The notes under the pieces: generated by a model
What the model saw: the letters and a program-made list of their open reading frames with translations, nothing else
Databases searched by the model: none
What the model was told of the DNA's origin: nothing
Part shown: one piece after another, positions 1 to 8,586 of the stretch
Layout of the letters: every line of letters starts with the position of its first letter
Position numbering within the stretch: the stretch's first letter is position 1
Origin: Bradyrhizobium pachyrhizi
Lineage (GTDB): Bacteria; Pseudomonadota; Alphaproteobacteria; Rhizobiales; Xanthobacteraceae
DNA: 38,733 bases
Reading direction: 5' to 3'
NCBI RefSeq assembly: GCF_001189245.1
Contig: NZ_LFIQ01000117.1
Span: 28,581 to 67,313 of the forward strand
Position numbers and translations under genes: made by a program

Positions 1-37
1 CTGGAAGAGCCGCGGACTCTAATCGACAGCCCGCGCC

Positions 38-712
38 TCAATGCGGCCGCGACATCATCGCCACGACGGCGGAGCGGGTCTCGACGCCGAGCTTTTCGAA
101 GATATGGATCAGATGCGTCTTCACCGTCGCGAGCCCGATATTCAGGCACTCGCCGATCTCGCGGTTGGTTCGGCCGCAACACAACAGCTCGACGACCTCC
201 ATCTCGCGCGAGGTCAGGCCAAAGCGCGCCGGCTCGTCGGCATTCGACGACAGGCGGCTGGTGAGGTTGAACTCGAGATAGTCGTGGATCTTCTCCGCAA
301 TGTGCATGCTGCCGTCGGGGATCGCCCAGCCCGGCGCCCACAGCACGCTCATCCCGGCGACGATGCGGTCGTTGCGGCGGAAGTAGAACTCGATCATGTC
401 GGCGACGCCGCATTGGCCGGCGAAGGCGCGGTAGGTCGCCGCCTCCCGGGTCGCGCATTGGTCGAGCGCTGTGCTCAGCCGCGCAATCGGCCGGTTGCTC
501 GCGGAGCGCGGATGCAACGGATCGAGTCGGTTCATGCCGGCAAGATACTGGTCGTGGAAACTCGGCGGCACGTTGCTAGAGAGCACGAAGCGGTTGAGGG
601 TCAAATTGCCGTCGACCTCGTAGAACGCGGTCGCCGACCCCTCGAGAATGCCGCGCGCGAACTGAACGGCCTGCGTGGTTGCCGGATCCGGTCGGCCCAG
701 AAGCGCGATCAT
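38..712 (-). CDS. LuxR-family HTH transcriptional regulator
   Basis: A 224-residue DNA-binding regulator. The C-terminal part, about residues 165-220, is a typical LuxR/GerE helix-turn-helix with LTSREMEVVELL, the NREIGECLNI helix and VKTHLIHIFEKLGV. The N-terminal 150 residues look like a small ligand-sensing domain, but I do not recognise a canonical acyl-homoserine-lactone pocket, so the inducer is unknown. The ATG start has a well-spaced GGAGG six bases upstream. It is divergent from the NylB-like hydrolase gene, and the 234-bp gap between them contains a perfect dyad (839-856) that could be its operator. By position it probably regulates the adjacent hydrolase/binding-protein pair. No synthase gene (LuxI) is present in the window, so it may be a LuxR solo. 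The family call is firm; the target is inferred. Confidence 0.85.
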   Translation of the reverse strand: MIALLGRPDPATTQAVQFARGILEGSATAFYEVDGNLTLNRFVLSSNVPPSFHDQYLAGMNRLDPLHPRSASNRPIARLSTALDQCATREAATYRAFAGQCGVADMIEFYFRRNDRIVAGMSVLWAPGWAIPDGSMHIAEKIHDYLEFNLTSRLSSNADEPARFGLTSREMEVVELLCCGRTNREIGECLNIGLATVKTHLIHIFEKLGVETRSAVVAMMSRPH

Positions 713-838
713 GACCTACCTCCCGATGTTTCCCGATGGCGAACGTCTGCGCGTCGCGTAGCCGTCACGCTGGGGCACGCGCAAGCCATAGTCAAGCAAA
801 TTGCGGGCCAAACGCACGAAGCGCACATCCGGGGAAAC

Positions 839-856
839 GGTTACGCCGAAGTAACC
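839..856. promoter_or_regulatory. 18-bp dyad (GGTTAC-N6-GTAACC), candidate LuxR-type operator
   Basis: A perfect inverted repeat with 6-base arms and a 6-base spacer lies between the divergent LuxR-type regulator and the NylB-like gene, about 90 bp upstream of the preferred hydrolase start. Its length matches the 18-20 bp dyads bound by LuxR-family dimers. The link to the neighbouring regulator is inferred from position only. Confidence 0.4.
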
Positions 857-946
857 CAACGGCCCCCTCCACCATCCGGTTGATTGCGAGCGACGCGAGC
901 CATGCGGAACTTTCGCACATCATCCGATGTCATTGCTGGATCAAAA

Positions 947-2149
947 ATGAATTCGCGTCGCATCATGGCCGCCTTCCCGTCGGCGGCCGACGAACAGGTC
1001 ACGCTCGCCAACTGGCGCCAACATCCCTTCAACGAGTGGGCATTCCGCAATGTCCGCGAATTGCTGCCCACCGCAAACATCGCGCGCGCCGCAGCGCCGG
1101 CGCCGCTGTCCTTTGCGCCGCGCTATCTCGACGACGTCAGTTTCGCCAACCCGCGCAGCGAGACAGTCGGCGTCGGCGAGGCGCTGCGCGCCAGCCACAC
1201 CGACGGCATCGTGGTGTCGCATCGGGGACAAGTCGCGTTCGAATGGTATGCCCATGGCCTCACGCCCGATACCCCGCACCTGATCTTCTCCGTCAGCAAG
1301 TCGGTCGCCGGAACGCTCGGCGGCATCCTTGCCGATCACGGCAAGCTCGAGCCCGACGCGCCGGTGACGCGCTACATCCCAGAGATGGAAGGATCGGTCT
1401 ATGGCGGCAGCTGCACGGTGCGGCATCTGCTCGACATGAGCGTCGGCATCCGCTTCGACGAGGATTATATGGCGCGCGACGGCGACGTCATGAACTACCG
1501 GCGCTCAACCGGCTGGGAGCTGCCCGATCCGGCGATTCCGCCGAGCAATCTGCGCGACTATCTGCGCACGCTGCGGCCGAACGGCGCACCGCATGGAGAG
1601 ACCTTCCACTACGTTTCGACCAACACCGATGTGCTCGGCTGGGTCTATGAGCGCGCCTGCGGCCTGTCCTACGCAAAGATCCTCTCGCACTATCTGTGGC
1701 AGCCGATGGGCGCCGAGCACGACGCCTACATCACCGTCGATTCACGCGGCGCAGGCCGCGTCGCCGGCGGCATCTGCGCGACACTGCGCGATCTCGCCCG
1801 CTTCGGCGAGATGATGCGCAATCACGGCATCAGCAACGGACGACAGGTCGTCCCCGGCTGGTGGATCGACGACATCAGGCAGAACGGCAATGCCGAGGCC
1901 TGGTCGCGCGGCGACCTGACGAAAGTGTTTCCAAACGGCAATTACCGCAACAAGTGGTACACGCTCGATCGACGCGAAACGCCGTTTGCCGCGGTCGGCA
2001 TCCATGGCCAGTGGATCTACATCGATCCGACCAACGAGACCGTGATCGCGCGCGTCTCCTCGCAGCCGCTGCCGATGGATCTGGATCTCGATCACATGTG
2101 GATGCGCGGCTATCGCGCGATCGCGGCCAGGCTTGCCGGCAAGGCCTGA
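947..2149 (+). CDS. NylB-like serine hydrolase (6-aminohexanoate-dimer hydrolase / class C beta-lactamase fold)
   Basis: A serine hydrolase of the penicillin-recognising fold, 400 residues from the chosen ATG. The reading frame is open upstream, with alternatives at TTG 884 and ATG 902. 947 is preferred because it gives the NylB length and has GGA seven bases upstream. Numbered from 947, the catalytic S115-V-S-K118 and Y222-V-S-T-N match NylB S112/K115 and Y215, and Y174 matches the mobile NylB Y170. Long stretches resemble NylB, including the NTDVLGW, DLARFG and GIHGQ motifs. The position of NylB D181, needed for nylon-dimer hydrolysis, is Arg185 here, so the substrate is probably a different small amide or ester. 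It is likely cytoplasmic, as no signal peptide is seen. It is followed 22 bp later by a peptide-type binding protein, suggesting uptake and hydrolysis of an amide or oligomer. Confidence 0.8.
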   Translation: MNSRRIMAAFPSAADEQVTLANWRQHPFNEWAFRNVRELLPTANIARAAAPAPLSFAPRYLDDVSFANPRSETVGVGEALRASHTDGIVVSHRGQVAFEWYAHGLTPDTPHLIFSVSKSVAGTLGGILADHGKLEPDAPVTRYIPEMEGSVYGGSCTVRHLLDMSVGIRFDEDYMARDGDVMNYRRSTGWELPDPAIPPSNLRDYLRTLRPNGAPHGETFHYVSTNTDVLGWVYERACGLSYAKILSHYLWQPMGAEHDAYITVDSRGAGRVAGGICATLRDLARFGEMMRNHGISNGRQVVPGWWIDDIRQNGNAEAWSRGDLTKVFPNGNYRNKWYTLDRRETPFAAVGIHGQWIYIDPTNETVIARVSSQPLPMDLDLDHMWMRGYRAIAARLAGKA

Positions 2150-2171
2150 CCGGTTGCGACAGGGGGACATC

Positions 2172-3761
2172 ATGGGACCATCGATCAACCGCCGCCGTCT
2201 GTTGCAGATCGGCGCGGGAGCAAGCCTCGGCATCGCGATGCCGCGCGTCGCACGCGCCAGCACAAAGACGATCACGGCCGTCATGCACGCGCCGCTGCGC
2301 GCCACAGACCCGATCATGACGACGGCGTGGACCGCGCGCAACCACGGCTACATGATCTACGACACGCTGTTCTCGACCAATTCGAAATTCGAGATCAAGC
2401 CGCAGATGGTCGAGGCCTGGGAGGTCTCCTCCGACGGCCTGACCTACACCTTCCGCCTGCGGCCCGGCCTCAAATTCCATGACGGCAGCGCGGTGACATC
2501 GGCCGACGTGATCCCCTCGCTGCAGCGCTGGGCGAGGCGCGACACGATGGGCCAGAAACTGTTCGAATTCGTCGCCGAGCTGAAGGCGATCGACGAGCGC
2601 ACCTTCCGCATGGTGCTGAAGGAGCCGTGCGGCTTCGTGCTGGCGGCGCTCGGCAAGCCGACCGCCAACGTGCCCTTCATCGTGCCGGCGCGGATCGCCG
2701 CGACGCCCGCCGACCAGGCCATATCAGATCACCTCGGCTCCGGACCATTCCGCTTCGTGACGGCGGAATTCCAGCCCGGCGTCAAGGCCGCTTATCAGAA
2801 GAACCCGGACTACGTTTCCCGCGACGAGCCGTCCGACGGCACCGGCGGCGGCAAGGTGGTCAGGATCGGCCGCTACGAATGGATCAGCGTGCCGGATTTC
2901 CAGATCGCGACCAACGCGCTGATGAACGACGAGATCGACTATTTCGAGGTGCCGCCGCACGACCACCATCCGATGCTCGCGCGCGCCTCCAATGTCGAGC
3001 TGACCGATTACAACACGTTGGGCTTCTCCGGCATGTGCCGGATGAATTGGCTGGTGCCGCCGTTCGACCGGCCGGAGATCCGCCAGGCCGTGCTGCACGC
3101 GGTGAACCAGAAGGACTGGCTCGACACCCAGATCGGCAATCCCGATTACTACAAGATCACGCCGGCGATCTTCGTCGCCGGAACGCCGTTCGAAAGCGCG
3201 GTCGGATGGTCGACCAAGGCGGACACCGCGAAAGCCAGGGAGCTGCTCAAGCAGGGCGGCTACAAGGGCGAGCCGATCACGATCCTGCACGCGACCGACG
3301 CCCCGATCATCACCGCGCTCGGCACGGTCACCGCGGAGGCGCTGCGTTCGATCGGCATGAACGTCAACCTGCTCGCGATGGATTGGGGTTCGGTGGTGGC
3401 GCGGCGCGCCAAGCAGTCGATGCCGGCCGAGGGCGGCTGGTCGCTCTACCATTCGACCTGGGCCAGCGCCGACCTCGTCAATCCGATCGGCAACGCCTGC
3501 GTCAACGGCAAGGGCAAGAACGGCGGCTTCTTCGGCTGGGTCGAGGACACCGAGCTCGAGCGGCTGCGCGACAGCTTTGCCCGCACCGCGGCGCCGTCGG
3601 ACCAGAAGGCGCTAGCCGACAAGATCCAGGCACGCGCCTACGAGGTGGTCACCCACGTTCCGACCGGGCAGTACAATCAACCGGCCGCGACGCGCAAGGC
3701 GCTGAAGGACATCGTCCGCGCACCGGTGCCGCTGTTCTGGAATGTCGACAAGACAGGCTAG
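2172..3761 (+). CDS. ABC transporter substrate-binding protein, family 5 (peptide/nickel type), Tat-exported
   Basis: A 529-residue periplasmic binding protein of the DppA/OppA class. The frame extends upstream to TTG 2133, but ATG 2172 is preceded by AGGGGGAC at ideal distance and begins directly with a twin-arginine signal, NRRRLLQIGAG, ending near the VARA cleavage region. The body has family 5 hallmarks: the early VEAWEVSSDGLTYTFRLRPGLKFHDG segment (cited in parts: VEAWEVS, LTYTFRLR, LKFHDG) and the C-terminal NVDKTG end. It probably forms an operon with the upstream hydrolase (22-bp gap). No permease or ATPase of this family follows, because the next gene is convergent, so it must share a transporter encoded elsewhere. 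The ligand is unknown; an amide-linked oligomer or dipeptide-like compound is plausible from context. Confidence 0.88.
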   Translation: MGPSINRRRLLQIGAGASLGIAMPRVARASTKTITAVMHAPLRATDPIMTTAWTARNHGYMIYDTLFSTNSKFEIKPQMVEAWEVSSDGLTYTFRLRPGLKFHDGSAVTSADVIPSLQRWARRDTMGQKLFEFVAELKAIDERTFRMVLKEPCGFVLAALGKPTANVPFIVPARIAATPADQAISDHLGSGPFRFVTAEFQPGVKAAYQKNPDYVSRDEPSDGTGGGKVVRIGRYEWISVPDFQIATNALMNDEIDYFEVPPHDHHPMLARASNVELTDYNTLGFSGMCRMNWLVPPFDRPEIRQAVLHAVNQKDWLDTQIGNPDYYKITPAIFVAGTPFESAVGWSTKADTAKARELLKQGGYKGEPITILHATDAPIITALGTVTAEALRSIGMNVNLLAMDWGSVVARRAKQSMPAEGGWSLYHSTWASADLVNPIGNACVNGKGKNGGFFGWVEDTELERLRDSFARTAAPSDQKALADKIQARAYEVVTHVPTGQYNQPAATRKALKDIVRAPVPLFWNVDKTG

Positions 3762-3767
3762 CGGTGC

Positions 3768-5171
3768 CTATTCGATCGGCGGCCGCCGCGTATGCCAGTC
3801 CGTCACCGACTGGAACGCGGCGCCGGCGCGGACCAGCACGTCCTCGGAAAGATGCGGGCCGACCAATTGCATGCTGAGCGGCATCTGGTCCGAGGCCATG
3901 CCCATCGGCAGCGTGATGGTCGGGCTGCCCGAGAAATCGAACACCGCCGTGAAGCGCAGAATGCTCAGGAGGACGTTGGGGTCGGCGCCGTATTCGCTCA
4001 TCTTGGTGAGCGTCGGGATCGGCACCGGCATCGTCGGGATCAGAAGCAGGTCGATATCTTCGAACATCGCGGCGAGGCTGCCGCTGAACTTCAGCCGTTC
4101 ATGATGGATGGCCGCAATATCGACGCCGCTCGTCGCCCTGCCCTGCTCGATCAGCTGCGCGAGGTCGGGTCCGTATTCCGACTTCCGTGACGGGTAGGTG
4201 TCCAGATGCGCCTCAGCCGTCTCGACCGAGCACATCGCAATCCACTGGCTGACCAACTTCTGGTAGGGCGGGAAATGCACCTCGCGGATGTCGGCGCCGA
4301 GATCGGCGAGCGTGCGCTCGGCTTGCACCAGCGCGGCGACGACCTGCCGATCGATGCCCTCCTGGGTGTACCTGCGGTCAACACCGATCCTGAGGCCCCT
4401 GATGCCGTCGCCCGCTCCAGCCAGATAGTTCGGCACCGGAGCCCGCAAGGCGGTCGGGTCGTTGATATCAGCGCCCGCGATGACGCCGAGCATCGCCGCG
4501 GCATCCGCAGCGCTCCGACACATCGGCCCGACGTGATCGAGCGAGTCCGCCAGCGGGAAGACGCCGTGCCGGCTAACCCGCCCCCAGGTCGGCTTGATCC
4601 CGGTCAACCCGCAGGTCGCCGACGGAAAGCGGATCGAGCCGCCGGTGTCGCTGCCGATCGAGCCGTAGCAGAGCCCCGCCGAGGTCGCGACGCCCGATCC
4701 GGTCGACGAGGAGCCAACCCAGTAGTTCACATTCCACGGGTTGAGCGGGGCCTGAACGGCCGGATGGTGGCTGGTATAGGCTCCCTCCGTCATCTTCAGC
4801 TTGCCGAGCGTCACCGCGCCGGCGACTTCGAGCCGATCCAAGATCGTGGCATTGAAGGACGGTACGAATTTGGCGTGGATCGTGGTGCCGCCCGCGGTCG
4901 GTGCAAACGAGGTGTAGCAGAGGTCCTTCAGCCCGATCGGAACTCCATGCAGCGGGCCCCGCCAGACGCCCTTGGCGATCTCCGCATCGTACTGCTTGGC
5001 CTGGGCCATCGCTCGCTCCGCAAGGACCAGCGCATAGCCGTGAAACTGTCCGTCCAGCTTCGCAATCCGGCCCAGCATGGCCTCGGTGATCTCCGAGGGC
5101 TTCACCTCCTTGCGGCGAATGAGCTCCGAGATCTCGGTGATGGATTTGTAGTGCAATGAATCCGCTGACAT
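3768..5171 (-). CDS. Amidase-signature (AS) family amidase, last gene of operon A
   Basis: A 467-residue amidase-signature hydrolase that cleaves a carboxamide to acid plus ammonia or amine. The Ser-cisSer-Lys triad is visible: K82 in GVPIGLKDL, S155 in the GSSSTGSG loop and S179 in GSDTGGSIRFP. It is not GatA, because no gatB/gatC neighbours exist and the C-terminus is short. It is clearly a paralogue of the amidase at 11833-13233: same length, same triad positions, shared LGKLxxTEGAY and LTGxKPTWGRVSR blocks. The start has AGGG six bases upstream. It follows the SDR gene after 86 bp that contain a GC hairpin. It ends 6 bp from the convergent binding-protein gene. The substrate is not deducible; context suggests an imported small amide. 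Confidence 0.88.
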   Translation of the reverse strand: MSADSLHYKSITEISELIRRKEVKPSEITEAMLGRIAKLDGQFHGYALVLAERAMAQAKQYDAEIAKGVWRGPLHGVPIGLKDLCYTSFAPTAGGTTIHAKFVPSFNATILDRLEVAGAVTLGKLKMTEGAYTSHHPAVQAPLNPWNVNYWVGSSSTGSGVATSAGLCYGSIGSDTGGSIRFPSATCGLTGIKPTWGRVSRHGVFPLADSLDHVGPMCRSAADAAAMLGVIAGADINDPTALRAPVPNYLAGAGDGIRGLRIGVDRRYTQEGIDRQVVAALVQAERTLADLGADIREVHFPPYQKLVSQWIAMCSVETAEAHLDTYPSRKSEYGPDLAQLIEQGRATSGVDIAAIHHERLKFSGSLAAMFEDIDLLLIPTMPVPIPTLTKMSEYGADPNVLLSILRFTAVFDFSGSPTITLPMGMASDQMPLSMQLVGPHLSEDVLVRAGAAFQSVTDWHTRRPPIE

Positions 5172-5209
5172 CTGACGCCCTGCTGTTGTCGGAATATGCC
5201 TGTCCGGAC

Positions 5210-5226
5210 CGCCGCCGCGGGCGGCG
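5210..5226 (-). other. Intergenic GC hairpin between SDR and amidase genes
   Basis: A perfect 7-bp stem (CGCCGCC / GGCGGCG) with a 3-base loop lies in the 86-bp gap between the SDR and the downstream amidase gene. No T-run follows on the transcribed strand, so it is more likely an mRNA-processing or stability element than a terminator. A short GC-rich stem could also be chance. Confidence 0.35.
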
Positions 5227-5257
5227 ATCTCGCGACGTTGCTGACGGCGCGCCCCGC

Positions 5258-6019
5258 CTAGAACTGGACGCCGCGCGTCAACGCGCCGTCCACCACGAGG
5301 TTGGTCCCCGTGATGAAGCTCGCCGCCTTGCTGGCCAGGAACACGGCAGCGTTCGCCATCTCTTGCGGCGTGCCCATGCGGCCGGTCGGGTTGAGCGCCA
5401 GTGCGGTCTTGTACAGTTCGGGATTGCCGTCCTTGATCATGTTCCAGACGCCGCCCTCGAAATAGGTGTTGCCCGGCGACACCGAATTGGCCCGGATGCC
5501 CTTGGCCGCGAGCTGGTAGGCGAGGCCCTGCGTGTAGTGGATGATCGCCGCCTTGAACGTCCCGTAGGGACCGCTGGCAAAGTCGACCTCGCGTCCCGAC
5601 ACGCTCGAGATGGTGACGATCGCGGCGGCGCCGCTCTTCTCCAGATATGGCATCGCCGCGTTGACGAGGCGCACCGTCCCCATCATGTCGGTGGAGAATT
5701 CCTTCTCCCAGCTCTCCTCGTCCTGCCCGATCGACAGTGCGCTGACATTGGCGACTACGACATCGATGCCGCCGAGCTTGGACGCCATGTCGGCGACCCA
5801 GGCCTTCAGGGCCGGCCCGTTCGAGACGTCGACGGCACTACCGAACGCCGCAACGCCCTTGGCCTTGAGCGCTGTCACCGCAGCGTCGACGTCGCCCTGG
5901 TTGCGCGCACAGATGCCGACATTGGCGCCCTCGGCGGCGAACGTGTCGGCGATCGCCCTGCCGATGCCCTTGGTGCTGCCGGTAACGAGAACCTTTGCTC
6001 CCCTGAGTCCGAGATCCAT
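5258..6019 (-). CDS. Short-chain dehydrogenase/reductase (SDR)
   Basis: A 253-residue classical SDR: the cofactor motif TGSTKGIG at residues 13-20, catalytic serine near 138-139, and Y152-G-T-F-K156 as the YxxxK pair. It probably oxidises or reduces a small alcohol or ketone with NAD(P). The frame can start upstream at TTG 6037, but ATG 6019 has GGAGGGA six bases upstream and is preferred (ATG 6025 is also possible). It sits after the ABC ATPase gene (57-bp gap) and before an amidase, so it is probably co-transcribed with the amide uptake genes and may process the product of the amidase. The exact substrate cannot be read from the sequence. Confidence 0.85.
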   Translation of the reverse strand: MDLGLRGAKVLVTGSTKGIGRAIADTFAAEGANVGICARNQGDVDAAVTALKAKGVAAFGSAVDVSNGPALKAWVADMASKLGGIDVVVANVSALSIGQDEESWEKEFSTDMMGTVRLVNAAMPYLEKSGAAAIVTISSVSGREVDFASGPYGTFKAAIIHYTQGLAYQLAAKGIRANSVSPGNTYFEGGVWNMIKDGNPELYKTALALNPTGRMGTPQEMANAAVFLASKAASFITGTNLVVDGALTRGVQF

Positions 6020-6076
6020 GTCCATTCCCTCCATCAATTATGCAACGCACTGATCTTCACCGCATCGCGCGGTCGA

Positions 6077-6787
6077 TCACAGTAACAGCTGTGCGCGAAC
6101 GTTGTCCGCGTTGACCTCCTCACCGGCCAGCGATCGCGTGATCTTGCCCTTCTCCATGATGTAGCAGCGCTGCGCGATCTCCAGGATGGTGTCGAGGTTC
6201 TGCTCGACGAACACGATCGTGGTCCCGAGCTCCGCCCGGAACGATTTCAGCGCCTCGCAAATATGCTGCACGATCGACGGCTGGATGCCCTCGGACGGCT
6301 CGTCGAGGATCATCAGCGCCGGATTGCCGATCAGCGCGCGGCCGATCGCAAGCTGCTGCTGTTCGCCGCCGGACATGGTGCCCGCGATCTGGCGCCGGCG
6401 CTCCTTCAGGCGCGGAAAATACTCGTAGACCAACTCGGGCAGCTTCTTGCCTTCGGGCCCGCCGATCAACTCGCCGACCTGCAAATTCTCCTCGACGCTC
6501 ATTTGCGGAAAGACGTCGCGGCCCTGCGGGATGTAACCGAAGCCGGCGCGCGCTCGCGCATCGGCCTCGAGCTGCGTGACATCCTGATCCATGAAGCTGA
6601 TGGTGCCGCGCCAGGTCTGCAGCAGTCCGATCAGGCACCGCATCAGGGTCGACTTGCCGACGCCGTTGCGGCCGATCACGCCGACAATCTCGCCGCGCGA
6701 GACCGACATGCTGACGCCCTGCAGGATCGGCGTCGCGCCGTAACCCGCCCAAAGCCCCGACACCTCCAGAATGCGATCAGTGGGCAT
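6077..6787 (-). CDS. ABC transporter ATP-binding protein, LivF/UrtE-like (operon A)
   Basis: A 236-residue ATPase of a branched-chain amino acid/urea/amide-type importer. It has Walker A GRNGVGKS (residues 39-46), signature MSGGEQQQLAIGRAL and Walker B LMILDEPSEGIQPS. The EGIQP string is typical of UrtE-type subunits. ATG 6787 lies inside the end of the preceding ATPase gene (11-nt overlap), indicating translational coupling; the longer open frame to 6868 is not needed. With the gene at 6777-7496 it forms the ATPase heterodimer that drives the permease pair at 7500-9453. Paralogue: 22133-22825 in operon B. Confidence 0.93.
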   Translation of the reverse strand: MPTDRILEVSGLWAGYGATPILQGVSMSVSRGEIVGVIGRNGVGKSTLMRCLIGLLQTWRGTISFMDQDVTQLEADARARAGFGYIPQGRDVFPQMSVEENLQVGELIGGPEGKKLPELVYEYFPRLKERRRQIAGTMSGGEQQQLAIGRALIGNPALMILDEPSEGIQPSIVQHICEALKSFRAELGTTIVFVEQNLDTILEIAQRCYIMEKGKITRSLAGEEVNADNVRAQLLL

Positions 6788-7496
6788 GGGTCTTACCCAG
6801 ATAGATTTCCGCGACCTTCTCGTCTTCCAAAATCGCCTCCAAGCTGCCGCGCGCGAAGATCTTGCCAAGATGCAGAACGGTAACGCGCTGGGCGACCTGA
6901 CGCACGAACGCCATGTCGTGCTCGACGACCAGGACGGTCATGCCCTCGGCATTGAACGACTTGATCAGCTCGCCGGTCTTGAAAGTCTCTTCCGGCGACA
7001 TGCCGGCGGTCGGTTCGTCCAGCAGCAGCAGCTGCGGCTGCAGCGCCAGCGCCATCCCGATCTCCAGCCATTGCTGCTGGCCGTGCGACAGCGCGCCGGC
7101 GAGCTTGCCGCTATCGTCAGCCAGATTGAGCAACGCGAGCAGCCGCTCCTCTTCAGCACGGCATTCCGCGCCCAAAATGCGTTCCTGCAGCGCGATCTGG
7201 ATGTTCTGCCGCACCGGCAGCTCCTTGAACACGCTCGGCGCCTGCATCTTGATGCTCATGCCGCGTTGCACCCGCGCGTAGGGCCGCTCGGCGGTGATAT
7301 CGATCGAGTCGAAGAAGATGCTGCCCGTGGTCGGCGGATAGAGCCCGACGATCAATTTGAACAGCGTGCTCTTCCCGGCCCCGTTGGGCCCGATCAGGCA
7401 GTGCACCTCGCCGGCATTGACCGTCAGGTCGACGTCGGAGACGGCGGTCAATCCACCGAAACGCTTGGAGACACCTTTCACATCGACCAGCGCCAT
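6777..7496 (-). CDS. ABC transporter ATP-binding protein, LivG/UrtD-like (operon A)
   Basis: A 239-residue ATPase: Walker A GPNGAGKSTL, signature LSHGQQQWLEIGMAL and Walker B LLLLDEPTAGMSPEE. LSHGQ replaces LSGGQ, which is usual for UrtD-type subunits. The start is 3 bp after the permease stop codon and its own end overlaps the next ATPase gene, so translation is tightly coupled. It works on the cytoplasmic face with the LivF/UrtE-like partner. Paralogue: 22818-23570 in operon B. Confidence 0.93.
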   Translation of the reverse strand: MALVDVKGVSKRFGGLTAVSDVDLTVNAGEVHCLIGPNGAGKSTLFKLIVGLYPPTTGSIFFDSIDITAERPYARVQRGMSIKMQAPSVFKELPVRQNIQIALQERILGAECRAEEERLLALLNLADDSGKLAGALSHGQQQWLEIGMALALQPQLLLLDEPTAGMSPEETFKTGELIKSFNAEGMTVLVVEHDMAFVRQVAQRVTVLHLGKIFARGSLEAILEDEKVAEIYLGKTHAH

Positions 7497-7499
7497 AAT

Positions 7500-8573
7500 T
7501 CAGGTCTCATCCGATTGCAGGCGGGCGGTATCGGCCAGCGCGGGGGCTTCGTTGCGGCGCCGACGCTTGGTCCACCAATCGACGACCAGCTTGCCGATGC
7601 CGAGCACGAAGCCCTGCGGCGCCAGCATCACGGTGGCGAGCAGCAGCACGCCCATCAGCACCAGCGCCGCCTGCTGGCTGTAGACCGTGATGGTCTGAAA
7701 GCCGAACAGCAGCAGGAACGATCCGACCAAGGTCGCAGTCAGATCGTTGCGTCCGGAGAACGCAACCCACACGATCGGCATCGCCGCCGCCGGCAGGCCG
7801 ATACTGGATGGCGTGATGAACTGCCCCCACGACGTGTACAACGCGCCGCTCAACCCTGCGAGGCCGCTGCCGATCACGAAGGTCAAAAGCTGATACTTGC
7901 GGACGTCATAGCCGAGCATCTCGGCGCGCTGCGGATTTTCCCGCGTCGCCACGATCACGTTGCCGATGCTCGAGTTCACCAGCATACGCAGCGCGATGTA
8001 GACGATGACGATCAGTGCGATCATGACGTAATAGAGCGCCGAGCCCTCGATGTCGAAGTTGCCGACCGTGAGCGGGTCCATCCCCTTCATGCCGTTGAAG
8101 CCGTTCAGCCGGGCCGGACCGATATGCCATTCGGGTCCCGCGGTCTGCCCGAGGAAGAAGGCAAGCACCAGCGTTGCCGACAGCGTTACGATGCCGAAGA
8201 AAATCCCGCTGATGCCGCCCCAGATCATGAAGTAGCCGAGGATCCCGGCCGCGATCATCGCGATGACCACGGAGAGAGCCAGCGCGGCGATCGTGGTCGT
8301 TCCCCCTCCCATATTGATGGCGAGCACGCCATAGCCGTAGCCGGCGATGCCGAAGAAGAAGGTCTGGCCGAACGACAGCATGCCGCCGTATCCCCACATC
8401 AGGCAGAGACCGAGCGCCATGAATATCCAGATCAGGAAGTAGGCGAAATTGCCGACATCATAGGAATCGGCGAACAGCGGATAGATCAGCGCGCCCGCCA
8501 ACACGGCGAGGAAACAGGACCAGAAGATCTTCCCGCGTCCGAGCGTCTGCGGGCCCTCGAGCAGCTTCAACAT
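7500..8573 (-). CDS. ABC transporter permease, LivM/UrtC-like (operon A)
   Basis: A 357-residue inner-membrane permease with about eight to ten hydrophobic segments. Family hallmarks: the GYGGMLSFGQTFFFGIAGYG region (LivM GxxSLGQ motif), RENPQRAEMLGYDVRKYQ in the cytoplasmic loop contacted by the ATPase, and GLAGLSGALY. ATG 8573, with GGGA eight bases upstream, is chosen over the open frame to 8636, which would run into the preceding gene. It pairs with the LivH/UrtB-like permease 13 bp upstream to form the translocation channel for the ligand bound by the protein at 9547-10785. Confidence 0.93.
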   Translation of the reverse strand: MLKLLEGPQTLGRGKIFWSCFLAVLAGALIYPLFADSYDVGNFAYFLIWIFMALGLCLMWGYGGMLSFGQTFFFGIAGYGYGVLAINMGGGTTTIAALALSVVIAMIAAGILGYFMIWGGISGIFFGIVTLSATLVLAFFLGQTAGPEWHIGPARLNGFNGMKGMDPLTVGNFDIEGSALYYVMIALIVIVYIALRMLVNSSIGNVIVATRENPQRAEMLGYDVRKYQLLTFVIGSGLAGLSGALYTSWGQFITPSSIGLPAAAMPIVWVAFSGRNDLTATLVGSFLLLFGFQTITVYSQQAALVLMGVLLLATVMLAPQGFVLGIGKLVVDWWTKRRRRNEAPALADTARLQSDET

Positions 8574-8586
8574 CAGAAATTCCCGT

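Noticed and set aside
41..883. Long plus-strand open frame opposite the LuxR-type gene
   Set aside because: It is the antisense shadow of a clear LuxR coding sequence in high-G+C DNA, with no recognisable domain.
3768..5171. GatA (Glu-tRNA amidotransferase subunit A)
   Set aside because: No gatB/gatC nearby, a paralogue lies in the same operon, and the context is catabolic.
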